From the NCBI GenBank assembly GCA_018064385.1, contig JAGHVI010000100.1, positions 1 through 8,187 on the forward strand: a stretch of 8,187 nucleotides of DNA, in the 5' to 3' direction. Origin of the DNA: Candidatus Minthenecus merdequi. GTDB taxonomy: Bacteria; Bacteroidota; Bacteroidia; Bacteroidales; Paludibacteraceae. The notes under the pieces are model-generated. The model was not told the DNA's origin. It ran no database searches and saw only the letters and a program-made list of their open reading frames with translations. The first letter of the stretch is position 1; every line of letters starts with the position of its first letter. A program made the translations under genes and the position numbers. Below, in pieces: positions 1 to 7,518 of the stretch.

Positions 1-375
1 GCACTCGACCTTAAACTCCCTTTTAAACGCAAAGAATGGGAACAAAGAATGAACGAGCATAACCGCCTTGCCATCAGCCGTAATCCTGACTTCGCTCGTC
101 ACCCCGAAAATTATAATAAGTACAATGACCCACAACACTTACGCCCTTATACATCAGTGCGTTATTTTATCCTCGCTTCCTACACCCATGCCCTCAAATC
201 CCTCACAACAAACCGCCCGCATCTCACACTCACCACCAAAAACCGTCCACAACTCTCCACTGAAATACTGACTCTTTTCATCCGCCTTAATCTCTTCTCT
301 GACCGTCTCGCTTTCGATGGCAGACAACCTGCCTATTTTGCCCAAACCTCCGACCCTCCAAACCTTCCATGGTGA
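1..375 (+). CDS. C-terminal part of an unrecognised protein (5' end outside window)
   Basis: The frame is open from base 1 to a TGA at 373-375, giving 124 visible residues. The first in-frame ATG (49-51) has open sequence before it, so the true start probably lies upstream of the window. Codons use C and T at third positions in the same way as the downstream genes, which supports real coding. The first 65 or so residues look like a normal soluble domain, rich in charged and aromatic residues (for example WEQRMNEHNR and RPYTSVRYFILASY). The remainder is rich in Thr, Pro, Arg and Leu and ends in PPNLPW. There is no membrane segment or catalytic motif that I recognise, and I cannot assign a family. 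A frameshift near the 3' end is possible, because another frame also gives a plausible tail ending at 421. The gene is separated from the next one by 168 bases and is probably not in the same operon. Confidence 0.6.
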   Translation, partial: ALDLKLPFKRKEWEQRMNEHNRLAISRNPDFARHPENYNKYNDPQHLRPYTSVRYFILASYTHALKSLTTNRPHLTLTTKNRPQLSTEILTLFIRLNLFSDRLAFDGRQPAYFAQTSDPPNLPW

Positions 376-487
376 GCAATATGGCTTTGCTTGTATTACC
401 GGATGCGGCGTATTTTATTAAAAAATAAAGATTCCTTATGCAGCAGACACGACCTTGCTTCACCTAAGAAAAATTTATGCCTGAAAA

Positions 488-519
488 TTTCATTTTCCAA
501 ATTATTTTCACTATCTTTG
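488..519 (+). promoter_or_regulatory. Bacteroidota-type promoter for the radical SAM-cysS-mazG-DUF4831-uvrA operon
   Basis: TATCTTTG at 512-519 matches the Bacteroidota -7 consensus TAnnTTTG exactly. The -33 element is weak: TTTC at 488-491, 20 bases upstream, is the best candidate against TTTG. Transcription would start around 524-527, leaving a leader of about 20 A-rich bases before the ATG at 544. The position also argues against starting the next gene further upstream. The rest of the gap (376-543) shows only a weak A/T hairpin near 413-426 (TTTATT...AATAAA), which is not convincing as a terminator. Confidence 0.65.
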
Positions 520-543
520 CACACTAAAACAAAAGAAAGAACA

Positions 544-1308
544 ATGCTGTTTCACGAGATAATAATAGGCCCCATAAAAAGCCGTAGATTAGGACGTTCA
601 TTAGGAATAAACCTCCTCCATCAGGAGGCAAAAATATGCACGTTTGACTGCATTTACTGCGAATGTGGGTTGAATTTCAAGGCAGAATCTCATCAACCAA
701 CCCCTCAGGAGGTGCATTACGCCCTCGAAAAACGCCTCGCCGAAATGCACGCCAAAGGCGAGGAGATTGACGTTATTACCTTCGCAGGTAACGGTGAACC
801 AACCACTCACGCTCATTTCGCCGAAATCGTAGATGACTGCATTACTCTGAGAGACAATTATATGCCCAAAGCACGACTATCCGTGCTGTCAAACGCTACT
901 ATGCTGTGGAAAAAAGAGGTTGTTGAGGCACTGAAAAAAATTGACAATAACATACTCAAACTTGACTCCGCCATCGAATCTACCGCAAGGATAATCAACC
1001 AACCCCAACAGCCTTTCTATTCGGTAGAGAAAACCATCAACGGAATGATGCAGTTTGACCATAAATGCATAATACAGACAATGTTCCTCCGCGGCTCTTT
1101 CAAGGGACAGAAGGTGGACAATACCACCCCTGAAGAGATTGACGCTTGGGTTGAAGCAGTGAAAAAAGTTATGCCACAGCAAGTGCAACTCTATTCAATC
1201 GACCGCAAAACCCCTGTTGACACCCTCATCAAGGTCGAGGGCGAAGAACTTCAGACCTTTGCACGCCGAATCAAGGATTTAGGAATCGAAACTATAGTAA
1301 CATATTAA
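544..1308 (+). CDS. Radical SAM protein, COG0731-type Fe-S oxidoreductase
   Basis: This 254-residue protein has the radical SAM cluster motif CX3CX2C at C32, C36 and C39, with a further Cys at C41. It binds a [4Fe-4S] cluster that cleaves S-adenosylmethionine to a 5'-deoxyadenosyl radical. The N-terminal GPIKSRRLGRSLGINL (residues 9-24) is characteristic of the COG0731 family, relatives of the wybutosine enzyme TYW1 that lack its flavodoxin domain. A GNGEPT motif at 82-87 is the usual SAM-contacting GGE-like strand, followed by SNAT (116-119) and the conserved LKLDSA (138-143). The substrate is not known for most bacterial members, so I give no specific reaction. I chose ATG 544 because the family N-terminus begins there and the promoter lies just upstream; in-frame codons reach back to a TTG at 391 but would overlap the promoter. 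The stop is 2 bases before cysS. I am confident of the family and unsure of the function. Confidence 0.88.
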   Translation: MLFHEIIIGPIKSRRLGRSLGINLLHQEAKICTFDCIYCECGLNFKAESHQPTPQEVHYALEKRLAEMHAKGEEIDVITFAGNGEPTTHAHFAEIVDDCITLRDNYMPKARLSVLSNATMLWKKEVVEALKKIDNNILKLDSAIESTARIINQPQQPFYSVEKTINGMMQFDHKCIIQTMFLRGSFKGQKVDNTTPEEIDAWVEAVKKVMPQQVQLYSIDRKTPVDTLIKVEGEELQTFARRIKDLGIETIVTY

Positions 1309-1310
1309 AT

Positions 1311-2771
1311 ATGGATTTAGTAATCTACAACACCCTTTCGCGAAAGAAAGAGGTCTTCAAGCCAATCAACGAACATCATGTGGGTATGTATGTTTGCGGA
1401 CCAACCGTCTATGGTGACGGCCATCTTGGACACGCACGTCCTGCCATAACTTTCGATACTCTATATCGTTATCTGATGCACCTCGGCTACAAGGTGCGAT
1501 ACGTTCGTAATATAACAGATGTCGGTCACCTTGAGCATGACGCTGACGAGGGTGAAGATAAGGTAGCCAAGAAGGCTCGTCTGGAACAACTTGAACCAAT
1601 GGAGGTGGTGCAGTACTACACCTTACGTTATCACAATGCTATGGAACGTCTGAACGTTCTTCCTCCTTCAATCGAACCTCATGCCTCCGGGCACATCATC
1701 GAACAGATTGAGTTCGTCAAGAAAATCATTGACGCAGGTTACGCTTACGAAAGCGAAGGATCTGTCTATTTTGATGTCGAAAAATATAATGCAAAATACC
1801 ACTATGGCAAACTCTCAGGACGCAACATAGACGAGTTGCTTGAAACTACCCGCGAACTTGACGGACAAACCGAGAAACGCCGTTCAATAGATTTCGCCCT
1901 GTGGAAAAAAGCTGCACCTGAACACATAATGCACTGGCCATCACCTTGGAGCGAGGGCTTCCCTGGATGGCATCTCGAATGCTCAACAATGGGTACAAAA
2001 TACCTCGGCGAGACTTTCGACATCCACGGCGGAGGTATGGACCTTATGTTCCCTCACCACGAATGCGAAATTGCACAAAGCGTTGCAGCTCTGGGGCACG
2101 AGTCTGTCCACTACTGGATGCACAACAACATGATTACTATCAACGGACAGAAGATGGGCAAGTCGTTGGGCAATTTCATCACACTTGACCAGTTCTTCAC
2201 AGGCAACCACCCATCGCTCAAACAGGCATTCTCACCAATGACCATACGCTTTTTTATCCTCCAGGCGCACTATCGTTCAACTGTTGATTTCTCGAACAAT
2301 GCACTTGCTGCTTCCGAAAAGGGTCTTCAACGACTCTTCGAAGCTTATGGCCGTTTGATGAAACTGACCCCTGCCGAGAACTCGTCTATAGATGTAAAAG
2401 GTCTGAGAGACAGATGCGAGGAGGCAATGTGCGATGACCTCAACACCCCTATTGTCATTTCTCATCTCTTCGACTCTGCCAAGGCAATAAACCTTGTGGC
2501 TGACGGCAAGGAGACAATCAATGCCGAAGACCTCAAGGAGTTGCAGGATACGTGGAAACTGATGGTCGAGGAAATTCTTGGCCTCAAGTTCGAGGAAGGT
2601 TCTTCCTCAGTCAACGAAGCTTACCATCAGGCGGTTGACCTTCTGCTGAACATACGTATGGAGGCTAAGAAGAACAAGGACTGGGCAACGTCTGACAAGA
2701 TACGCGATGAACTTGCCAAGATTGGCTTCGTCGTTAAGGACAAAAAAGACGGTTTCGAGTGGTCGTTATGA
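1311..2771 (+). CDS. cysS: Cysteinyl-tRNA synthetase
   Basis: This class I aminoacyl-tRNA synthetase attaches cysteine to tRNA-Cys in the cytoplasm, using ATP. It has 486 residues, slightly longer than the E. coli enzyme (461). The HIGH signature appears as HLGH (38-41) within CGPTVYGDGHLGHAR. The KMSKS loop is KMGKS (281-285). The active-site zinc that recognises the cysteine thiol should be held by C29, C224 (in WHLECS), H249 and E253 (in FPHHECE), and all four are present. The C-terminal part (about 365-486) is helical and corresponds to the tRNA-binding and anticodon-binding region, ending in the family-typical DWATSDKIRDEL stretch. It starts 2 bases after the radical SAM gene, and its TGA overlaps the ATG of mazG (ATGA at 2768-2771), so translation is probably coupled. 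No T-box or other leader control is seen. Confidence 0.98.
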   Translation: MDLVIYNTLSRKKEVFKPINEHHVGMYVCGPTVYGDGHLGHARPAITFDTLYRYLMHLGYKVRYVRNITDVGHLEHDADEGEDKVAKKARLEQLEPMEVVQYYTLRYHNAMERLNVLPPSIEPHASGHIIEQIEFVKKIIDAGYAYESEGSVYFDVEKYNAKYHYGKLSGRNIDELLETTRELDGQTEKRRSIDFALWKKAAPEHIMHWPSPWSEGFPGWHLECSTMGTKYLGETFDIHGGGMDLMFPHHECEIAQSVAALGHESVHYWMHNNMITINGQKMGKSLGNFITLDQFFTGNHPSLKQAFSPMTIRFFILQAHYRSTVDFSNNALAASEKGLQRLFEAYGRLMKLTPAENSSIDVKGLRDRCEEAMCDDLNTPIVISHLFDSAKAINLVADGKETINAEDLKELQDTWKLMVEEILGLKFEEGSSSVNEAYHQAVDLLLNIRMEAKKNKDWATSDKIRDELAKIGFVVKDKKDGFEWSL

Positions 2772-3547
2772 GCAGCAGAGATGAACAACTGAAGGCTTTC
2801 GCTCGCCTTCTCGACATCATGGACACTCTCCGCGAGAAGTGCCCTTGGGACAAAAAACAAACCTTCGACTCACTACGATGTAACACTATAGAGGAGGCTT
2901 TCGAGTTGGCAGATGCCGTTGAACGCCACTCGATGAAGGATATCTGTGAGGAGCTGGGCGATGTTCTGTTGCACATTGTCTTCTACGCAAAAATGGGCTC
3001 CGAGCAAGACTCGTTCGACATAACCGATGTCTGCAACGCTATATCTGATAAGATGATTTTCCGCCACCCTCACATCTACGGTGAAGTCAAAGCCGACACA
3101 GCTGACGATGTGCTGAACAATTGGGAGAAAATCAAGCAGAAAGAGAATAATGGTGAAAAAACCGTTCTTGGAGGAGTGCCCCGTTCTCTACCCTCTCTGA
3201 TTAAGGCCTACCGCATTCAGGACAAAGCCCGCCACGTGGGTTTCGACTGGGAAAAACGCGAGGACGTTTGGCGCAAAGTTGACGAGGAGTACCACGAATT
3301 AGCGGCTGAAATGGCAAAAGGCGAGACCGGTGACATCGAAGGCGAGTTCGGCGACCTGCTTTTCTCTGTCGTCAATGCCGCTCGACTGTGGGACGTAAAT
3401 CCCGACAACGCACTGGAACGCACCAATAACAAATTCATTAAACGCTTCAACTACATAGAAAAAAGAGCAAAAGAAATGGGTCGTGAACTGAAATCAATGA
3501 CCCTTGCCGAGATGGACAAACTATGGAACGAAGCAAAAAATCAATAG
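2768..3547 (+). CDS. mazG: MazG nucleoside triphosphate pyrophosphohydrolase
   Basis: MazG hydrolyses nucleoside triphosphates to monophosphate plus pyrophosphate. In E. coli it lowers ppGpp-linked stress effects, and related enzymes remove damaged nucleotides. The 259-residue length and two-domain layout fit full-length MazG. The first domain carries CPWD (25-28), an acidic EEAFE helix (42-46) and EELGD (61-65), and the second has DEEYHEL (172-178) with EGEFGDLLF (191-199). In this family the acidic pairs bind Mg2+. The central linker has the family-typical HPHIYG (100-105) and LPSLIKAYRIQDKA (141-154). I chose ATG 2768, which overlaps the cysS stop as ATGA; an in-frame GTG at 2759 would add only three residues. 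The stop TAG is 2 bases before the next gene. The location between cysS and a repair gene fits a nucleotide-sanitation role, but that is inference. Confidence 0.96.
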   Translation: MSSRDEQLKAFARLLDIMDTLREKCPWDKKQTFDSLRCNTIEEAFELADAVERHSMKDICEELGDVLLHIVFYAKMGSEQDSFDITDVCNAISDKMIFRHPHIYGEVKADTADDVLNNWEKIKQKENNGEKTVLGGVPRSLPSLIKAYRIQDKARHVGFDWEKREDVWRKVDEEYHELAAEMAKGETGDIEGEFGDLLFSVVNAARLWDVNPDNALERTNNKFIKRFNYIEKRAKEMGRELKSMTLAEMDKLWNEAKNQ

Positions 3548-3549
3548 AT

Positions 3550-4584
3550 ATGAAAAGAAATCTGACTTTGACACTGCTGTGTGTGCTTACACTCACGCTA
3601 TCTGCCGGTAACCCATTCCGTGAAGTGAAAAATTATGACGGCAAAAGTCCTCGTATGGGCAGAATTGTCTATTCCCTGCCAAAAGCCGAGGTGAAAATTA
3701 AGGTTACTGCAACTTGCACAACCAACAAACCTGGACCATTTGCTCAATATGCCGAACGTTATTTGGCAGACGAAGAAGCAATAATCCGAGAATCAAAGAC
3801 CTGGGAACTGAAGGATATAGTTGTTAAGTCATATTATGTTGCCGACACTTCGCGCACCTATATAATTACCTACGAGACACAACCGATAAATTTTGTAAGT
3901 GGCACTTCTATTCTGAAGTCTGTAGGCAATTGGGATATAGAAAGTCACAATCCTCAATCATCCCATAACCATAAGACCCCTAACCGCTTGGATTCTGTTT
4001 TTCATACAGAACTATTAGGTGAAGAAACTCTGACATCAACCTCGATACCAAAAATGGCAGAACGCGCAGCCAAACAGATTTTCCAATTACGCGAGGCACG
4101 CACCGCCATTCTGACCTGCGATGTAAACCATCAGCCGGACGGCAAGGCAACCCAGGAAATCCTGGACCGCATAAACTACGAAGAGAGAGAACTGACAGCA
4201 CTGTTTTTGGGTAAAAAAATAACAACAAATACCACACGATGCTTCGACATTGACCCAACAACAAACAAAGAGAACCTGATAGTCGCACGAATGAGCAACA
4301 TAGAAGGAATAATGTCAGCCGATGATATGATTGGTCTGCCCATCTATGCAAACATTACACCTTCGTTCCAAACAGCTCCTACCGAAAATAAGAAAGAAAA
4401 AAAAGCCCACAAAGGTTATTTCTATAATGTACCAGGTTCAGTCGAAGTTATTATCAAACTGAGCGAAACCCTCATCACAACTAAGACCCTCTCCATTCCG
4501 CAGAACGGCTATGCCACATGGTTGCTCCCTACGACAAGCAACATACTTTTCGACAAAAACGGAGCAATACTGAAACTGAAATGA
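3550..4584 (+). CDS. DUF4831-type secreted protein of Bacteroidales
   Basis: The protein has 344 residues and an N-terminal signal peptide: MKR, a hydrophobic core (about 4-17, LTLTLLCVLTLTLS) and a probable signal peptidase I cleavage after SAG near residue 20. There is no lipobox Cys, so I expect a soluble periplasmic or surface protein rather than a lipoprotein. The mature part begins with a YSLPK strand (41-45), then KPGPFAQYAERYL (60-72), the helix AAKQIFQLREAR (173-184), PDGKA (196-200) and ERELTALFLGK (212-222). It ends with a beta-rich domain carrying FYNVPGSVEVII (291-302). From memory this order matches the DUF4831 family, which has no known enzymatic function. It starts 2 bases after mazG and its TGA overlaps the uvrA ATG (4581-4584). 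I chose ATG 3550 over the in-frame ATG at 3523 because it directly precedes the signal peptide. No catalytic residues are evident. Confidence 0.82.
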   Translation: MKRNLTLTLLCVLTLTLSAGNPFREVKNYDGKSPRMGRIVYSLPKAEVKIKVTATCTTNKPGPFAQYAERYLADEEAIIRESKTWELKDIVVKSYYVADTSRTYIITYETQPINFVSGTSILKSVGNWDIESHNPQSSHNHKTPNRLDSVFHTELLGEETLTSTSIPKMAERAAKQIFQLREARTAILTCDVNHQPDGKATQEILDRINYEERELTALFLGKKITTNTTRCFDIDPTTNKENLIVARMSNIEGIMSADDMIGLPIYANITPSFQTAPTENKKEKKAHKGYFYNVPGSVEVIIKLSETLITTKTLSIPQNGYATWLLPTTSNILFDKNGAILKLK

Positions 4585-7316
4585 CAGAGAAGTCTGGCTA
4601 CATATCAATACGCAACGCACACGTACACAATCTAAAAGGAGTCTCGCTTGAAATTCCAAGAGACAAACTGATTGTCATTACAGGTGTGTCGGGTTCAGGC
4701 AAATCGTCTCTTGCCTTCGACACAATATATGCTGAAGGTGAACGCCGTTACGTTGAGTCTCTGTCCAGTTATGTGCGCCAGTTCCTCGGACGAATGAATA
4801 AACCCGAAGTTGATTACATTAAAGGCATTCCGCCTGCAATTGCTATTCAACAAAAGGTTATTAACAACAACCCACGGTCAACAGTCGGAACGACAACAGA
4901 AATCTACGACTATCTCCGACTGCTTTTTGCACGCATTGGCAGAACATACTCGCCAATTTCCGGATGCGAGGTTAAACAACATACCGTAGAAGACGTTATT
5001 GACTACATATTTTCTTTGCCCAAAGGAACAATGGTGTCTGTGCTTGTCGAAACATCAGCCGATGCATCAACCCTGATTTCGCAAGGTTTCTCACGCCTTA
5101 TGATTGGCGACAAAGTTTGCCGGATAAGCGACTATGTCAACAAACCTATTCCTGAAAATTCACGACTTATTGTCAGCCATATTCGCACTGACGGTTCTTC
5201 TGAATTGCGCAATCGTCTATACGATTCAATCGAAACAGCATTCTACGAAGGCAATGGATTGCTGTGGCTCTATTCCAATAACACATTCCGCAGTTTTTCA
5301 AAAAGTTTCGAAGCCGACGGAATAAAATTCCAAATGCCAACCGACCGTCTGTTTTCGTTCAACAACCCAATCGGCGCTTGCCCCGTATGTAATGGCTACG
5401 GAAAAATTTTAGGTATTGACCCTAATTTGGTAATCCCTGACTGGTCACGCAGCGTTTATGACGATGCAGTGCTGCCTTGGCGCGGACCTGCTATGGGATA
5501 CCCTAAAGAACAACTCATACTCAATGCTGAGAAATTCGGATTCCCTATACATACTCCCTACTACCAACTGACAGATGAACAACGCAATGTGTTGTGGAAT
5601 GGCAACGAATACTTCACAGGCTTAAACGACTTTTTCAAAGAGATTGAATCACAGCAGTATAAGATACAATATCGTGTATTGCTGGCTCGCTACCGCGGAC
5701 GAACCATCTGTCCTGTATGTCACGGCTCAAGACTTAAACCGGAAGCTTCGTATGTCAAAATAGCAGGAAAAAACATCGCTGAACTTGTTGAAATGCCCGT
5801 TGACAAATTGGCTGAGTTCATTTCCGGATTACACCTAACACGCACTGAACACGCTGCAGCCGACCGACTGATAAGCGAGATATCGTCTCGAATTGGTTTC
5901 CTGCAAGATGTCGGATTAGGATACTTGACATTGAACCGCCAAAGCAACACCCTTTCGGGTGGCGAAAGCCAGCGTATAAACTTGGCAACATCACTCGGCT
6001 CAGCTTTGGTCGGCTCACTATATATTTTGGACGAACCTTCGATAGGACTACACCCTGTTGACACCGCACGTCTGATGAAGGTTCTTCGTCAACTTCAAAG
6101 CTTAGGCAATACGGTGATTATCGTTGAACACGACGAGGATATAATGCGTCAAGCTGACCTTATAATTGACATCGGTCCAGGTGCAGGGCTAAATGGTGGA
6201 AAAATCATAGCCATAGGCACCCCTCAGGAAATCTCGCAAAACAAAGATTCAATTACAGGAGCTGCTCTGCGCGGTGAACTCATAGAAAAAGAGTATGCCT
6301 GTCCACGAGTTCCTTCAAATTTCATAGAAATCAAAGGTGCGACACAGAACAACTTAAAAAATGTCACAGCACGTTTTCCTCTCGGCGTGATGACCGCCGT
6401 AACAGGCGTTTCGGGTTCCGGAAAGTCCTCTTTGGTTCGCGATGTCCTCTACACAGCACTCGGCAGAACTCTGGACAAAGCTGCAATAGTTGACGGCTCT
6501 GTCCATTATGGTTCTATAGGTGGCGCTCTCAAACTGATTGACGATGTCCAACTGATTGACCAAAATCCAATTGGAAAATCATCGCGCTCGAACGCTGCTA
6601 CATACCTAAAGGTTTATGACGACATCCGTAAACTATTTGCCGACCAACCTCTCGCACGGCAAATGGAATTTACACCAGCACACTTTTCGTTCAACGTTGA
6701 TGGCGGACGATGCCCAGAATGTGAAGGAGATGGCATAGTAACAGTACCTATGCAGTTCATGGCAGACATAGTTATGCCTTGCCCTTTGTGCCACGGCAGA
6801 AGATTCAAAAACGATATACTGGAAGTCAAATTCTATGACGCTTCAATCCACGATATTCTGGAAATGACAGTTGACCAAGCCATCAATTTCTTTTCTGAAC
6901 ATTCTGAATCTGCTGCCATCGCTCGAAAATTGAAGCCCCTGCAGGACGTTGGTTTAGGCTACCTGAAACTCGGCCAAAGTTCCAGCACATTGTCAGGCGG
7001 CGAGAGCCAACGAATAAAATTGGCATACTTCCTTTCGCAGTCATCCAAGAACCACCATATTCTTTTCATTTTCGACGAACCAACCACTGGCCTTCATACT
7101 GCTGACATCTCAAGGTTGCTTAGTTCGTTCAATCAAATGCTCGCTGCCGGACACACAATTGTCGTTGTAGAACACAACCTAAATATCATCCGACGCGCTG
7201 ATTGGATAATAGATTTGGGCCCTTCAAGTGGTGAAAATGGTGGCTACATTCTCTATGAAGGAGCCCCAGAGGGCTTGAAGATGTGCAAAAACTCTCTCAC
7301 TGCCAGCGTTTTATAA
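4581..7316 (+). CDS. uvrA: UvrA-family excinuclease ABC ATPase (Bacteroidota-type paralogue)
   Basis: UvrA is the damage-sensing ATPase of nucleotide excision repair and loads UvrB. At 911 residues it is a little short of the usual 940 or so. Two ABC ATPase halves are intact: Walker A GVSGSGKSS at 35-43 and 609-617, signatures LSGGESQR at 458-465 and 804-811, Walker B LDEP at 483-486 and FDEP at 831-834, and switch His H517 and H865. Zinc Cys pairs occur at C377/C380 and C711/C714 with C734/C737. The module before RLFSFNNPIGACPVC keeps only C267/C270; its usual first CxxC is replaced around F243-D246. The region between about 120 and 245, where UvrB binds in classical UvrA, diverges and lacks the usual RKG-type motif. 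It may therefore be a paralogue rather than the sole housekeeping UvrA. ATG 4581 overlaps the previous stop. It is the last gene of the operon, and no clear terminator follows. Confidence 0.93.
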   Translation: MTEKSGYISIRNAHVHNLKGVSLEIPRDKLIVITGVSGSGKSSLAFDTIYAEGERRYVESLSSYVRQFLGRMNKPEVDYIKGIPPAIAIQQKVINNNPRSTVGTTTEIYDYLRLLFARIGRTYSPISGCEVKQHTVEDVIDYIFSLPKGTMVSVLVETSADASTLISQGFSRLMIGDKVCRISDYVNKPIPENSRLIVSHIRTDGSSELRNRLYDSIETAFYEGNGLLWLYSNNTFRSFSKSFEADGIKFQMPTDRLFSFNNPIGACPVCNGYGKILGIDPNLVIPDWSRSVYDDAVLPWRGPAMGYPKEQLILNAEKFGFPIHTPYYQLTDEQRNVLWNGNEYFTGLNDFFKEIESQQYKIQYRVLLARYRGRTICPVCHGSRLKPEASYVKIAGKNIAELVEMPVDKLAEFISGLHLTRTEHAAADRLISEISSRIGFLQDVGLGYLTLNRQSNTLSGGESQRINLATSLGSALVGSLYILDEPSIGLHPVDTARLMKVLRQLQSLGNTVIIVEHDEDIMRQADLIIDIGPGAGLNGGKIIAIGTPQEISQNKDSITGAALRGELIEKEYACPRVPSNFIEIKGATQNNLKNVTARFPLGVMTAVTGVSGSGKSSLVRDVLYTALGRTLDKAAIVDGSVHYGSIGGALKLIDDVQLIDQNPIGKSSRSNAATYLKVYDDIRKLFADQPLARQMEFTPAHFSFNVDGGRCPECEGDGIVTVPMQFMADIVMPCPLCHGRRFKNDILEVKFYDASIHDILEMTVDQAINFFSEHSESAAIARKLKPLQDVGLGYLKLGQSSSTLSGGESQRIKLAYFLSQSSKNHHILFIFDEPTTGLHTADISRLLSSFNQMLAAGHTIVVVEHNLNIIRRADWIIDLGPSSGENGGYILYEGAPEGLKMCKNSLTASVL

Positions 7317-7352
7317 AAAGACAACAAGAAACTTAATTTTTTCTCTAATTTC

Positions 7353-7368
7353 TTTGGTTATTACCAAA
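7353..7368. repeat. Short inverted repeat over the -33 box of the tRNA promoter
   Basis: TTTGGT (7353-7358) and ACCAAA (7363-7368) are perfect 6-base inverted arms around TATT. The left arm contains the -33 TTTG. On the + strand the repeat is followed by A residues rather than T residues, so it does not look like a terminator for uvrA. It could be a protein-binding site or chance. Confidence 0.4.
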
Positions 7369-7384
7369 AAAAGCAGTACCTTTG
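7353..7384 (+). promoter_or_regulatory. Promoter of the tRNA-Asn pair
   Basis: TTTG at 7353-7356 is followed by exactly 20 bases and then TACCTTTG at 7377-7384. Both boxes match the Bacteroidota -33/-7 consensus (TTTG, TAnnTTTG) with the normal spacing. Transcription should begin near 7389-7392, about 35-40 bases before the first mature tRNA. This lets the tRNAs be made independently of the long operon that ends at 7316. Confidence 0.8.
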
Positions 7385-7426
7385 CAGTCGCAATTCGGAA
7401 GCGGGTAACTCGCTTGAAAAACTGAT

Positions 7427-7500
7427 TCTTCCTTAGCTCAGTTGGTTAGAGCATCTGACTGTTAATCAGAGGGTCCTTGGTTCAAGTCCAAGAGGGAGAG
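7427..7500 (+). tRNA. tRNA-Asn (anticodon GTT), copy 1
   Basis: A full cloverleaf can be drawn. The acceptor stem is TCTTCCT (7427-7433) with AGGGAGA (7493-7499), seven pairs including one G-U. The D stem is GCTC/GAGC (7436-7439 with 7449-7452). The anticodon stem is TCTGA/TCAGA (7454-7458 with 7466-7470) with loop CTGTTAA, so the anticodon GTT (7461-7463) reads AAC and AAU. The variable loop is GGGTC and the T arm is CTTGG-TTCAAGT-CCAAG (7476-7492). The discriminator is G7500, as expected for Asn. CCA is not encoded (CAA follows), so the end must be added by the CCA-adding enzyme. Confidence 0.97.
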
Positions 7501-7518
7501 CAAAGTACAAATCATCAT

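Noticed and set aside
154..345. Minus-strand open frame of 63 codons under the left-edge gene
   Set aside because: It overlaps the coding + frame completely, has no recognisable family or promoter, and is best explained as a mirror of Thr/Asn/Pro-rich coding.
272..421. Alternative + frame ending in GCGVFY at 421 as the true end of the left-edge gene
   Set aside because: The tail looks protein-like, but the frame has a stop at 269-271 and the 1-375 frame is unbroken with consistent codon use. It is kept only as a possible frameshift note.
391..543. In-frame upstream extension of the radical SAM gene from TTG 391
   Set aside because: It would put the TATCTTTG promoter box inside the gene, and the added residues do not resemble the family N-terminus, which begins at ATG 544.
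3523..3549. Upstream ATG (3523) for the DUF4831-type gene
   Set aside because: It would add a polar, lysine-rich stretch before the signal peptide and a longer overlap with mazG; ATG 3550 gives a normal signal peptide and a 2-base gap.
3980..4351. Minus-strand open frame of 123 codons inside the DUF4831-type gene
   Set aside because: It lies wholly inside a gene with a signal peptide and family motifs; its Cys/Leu/Arg-rich composition is typical of an antisense shadow.
4518..4580. Upstream ATG (4518) for UvrA, adding 21 residues
   Set aside because: The UvrA family begins just before ISIRNAHVHNL, and ATG 4581 makes the same ATGA overlap seen at the cysS-mazG junction.
7353..7370. Hairpin TTTGGT/ACCAAA as the uvrA operon terminator
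   Set aside because: On the + strand it is followed by A residues, not T residues, and it overlaps a consensus promoter.
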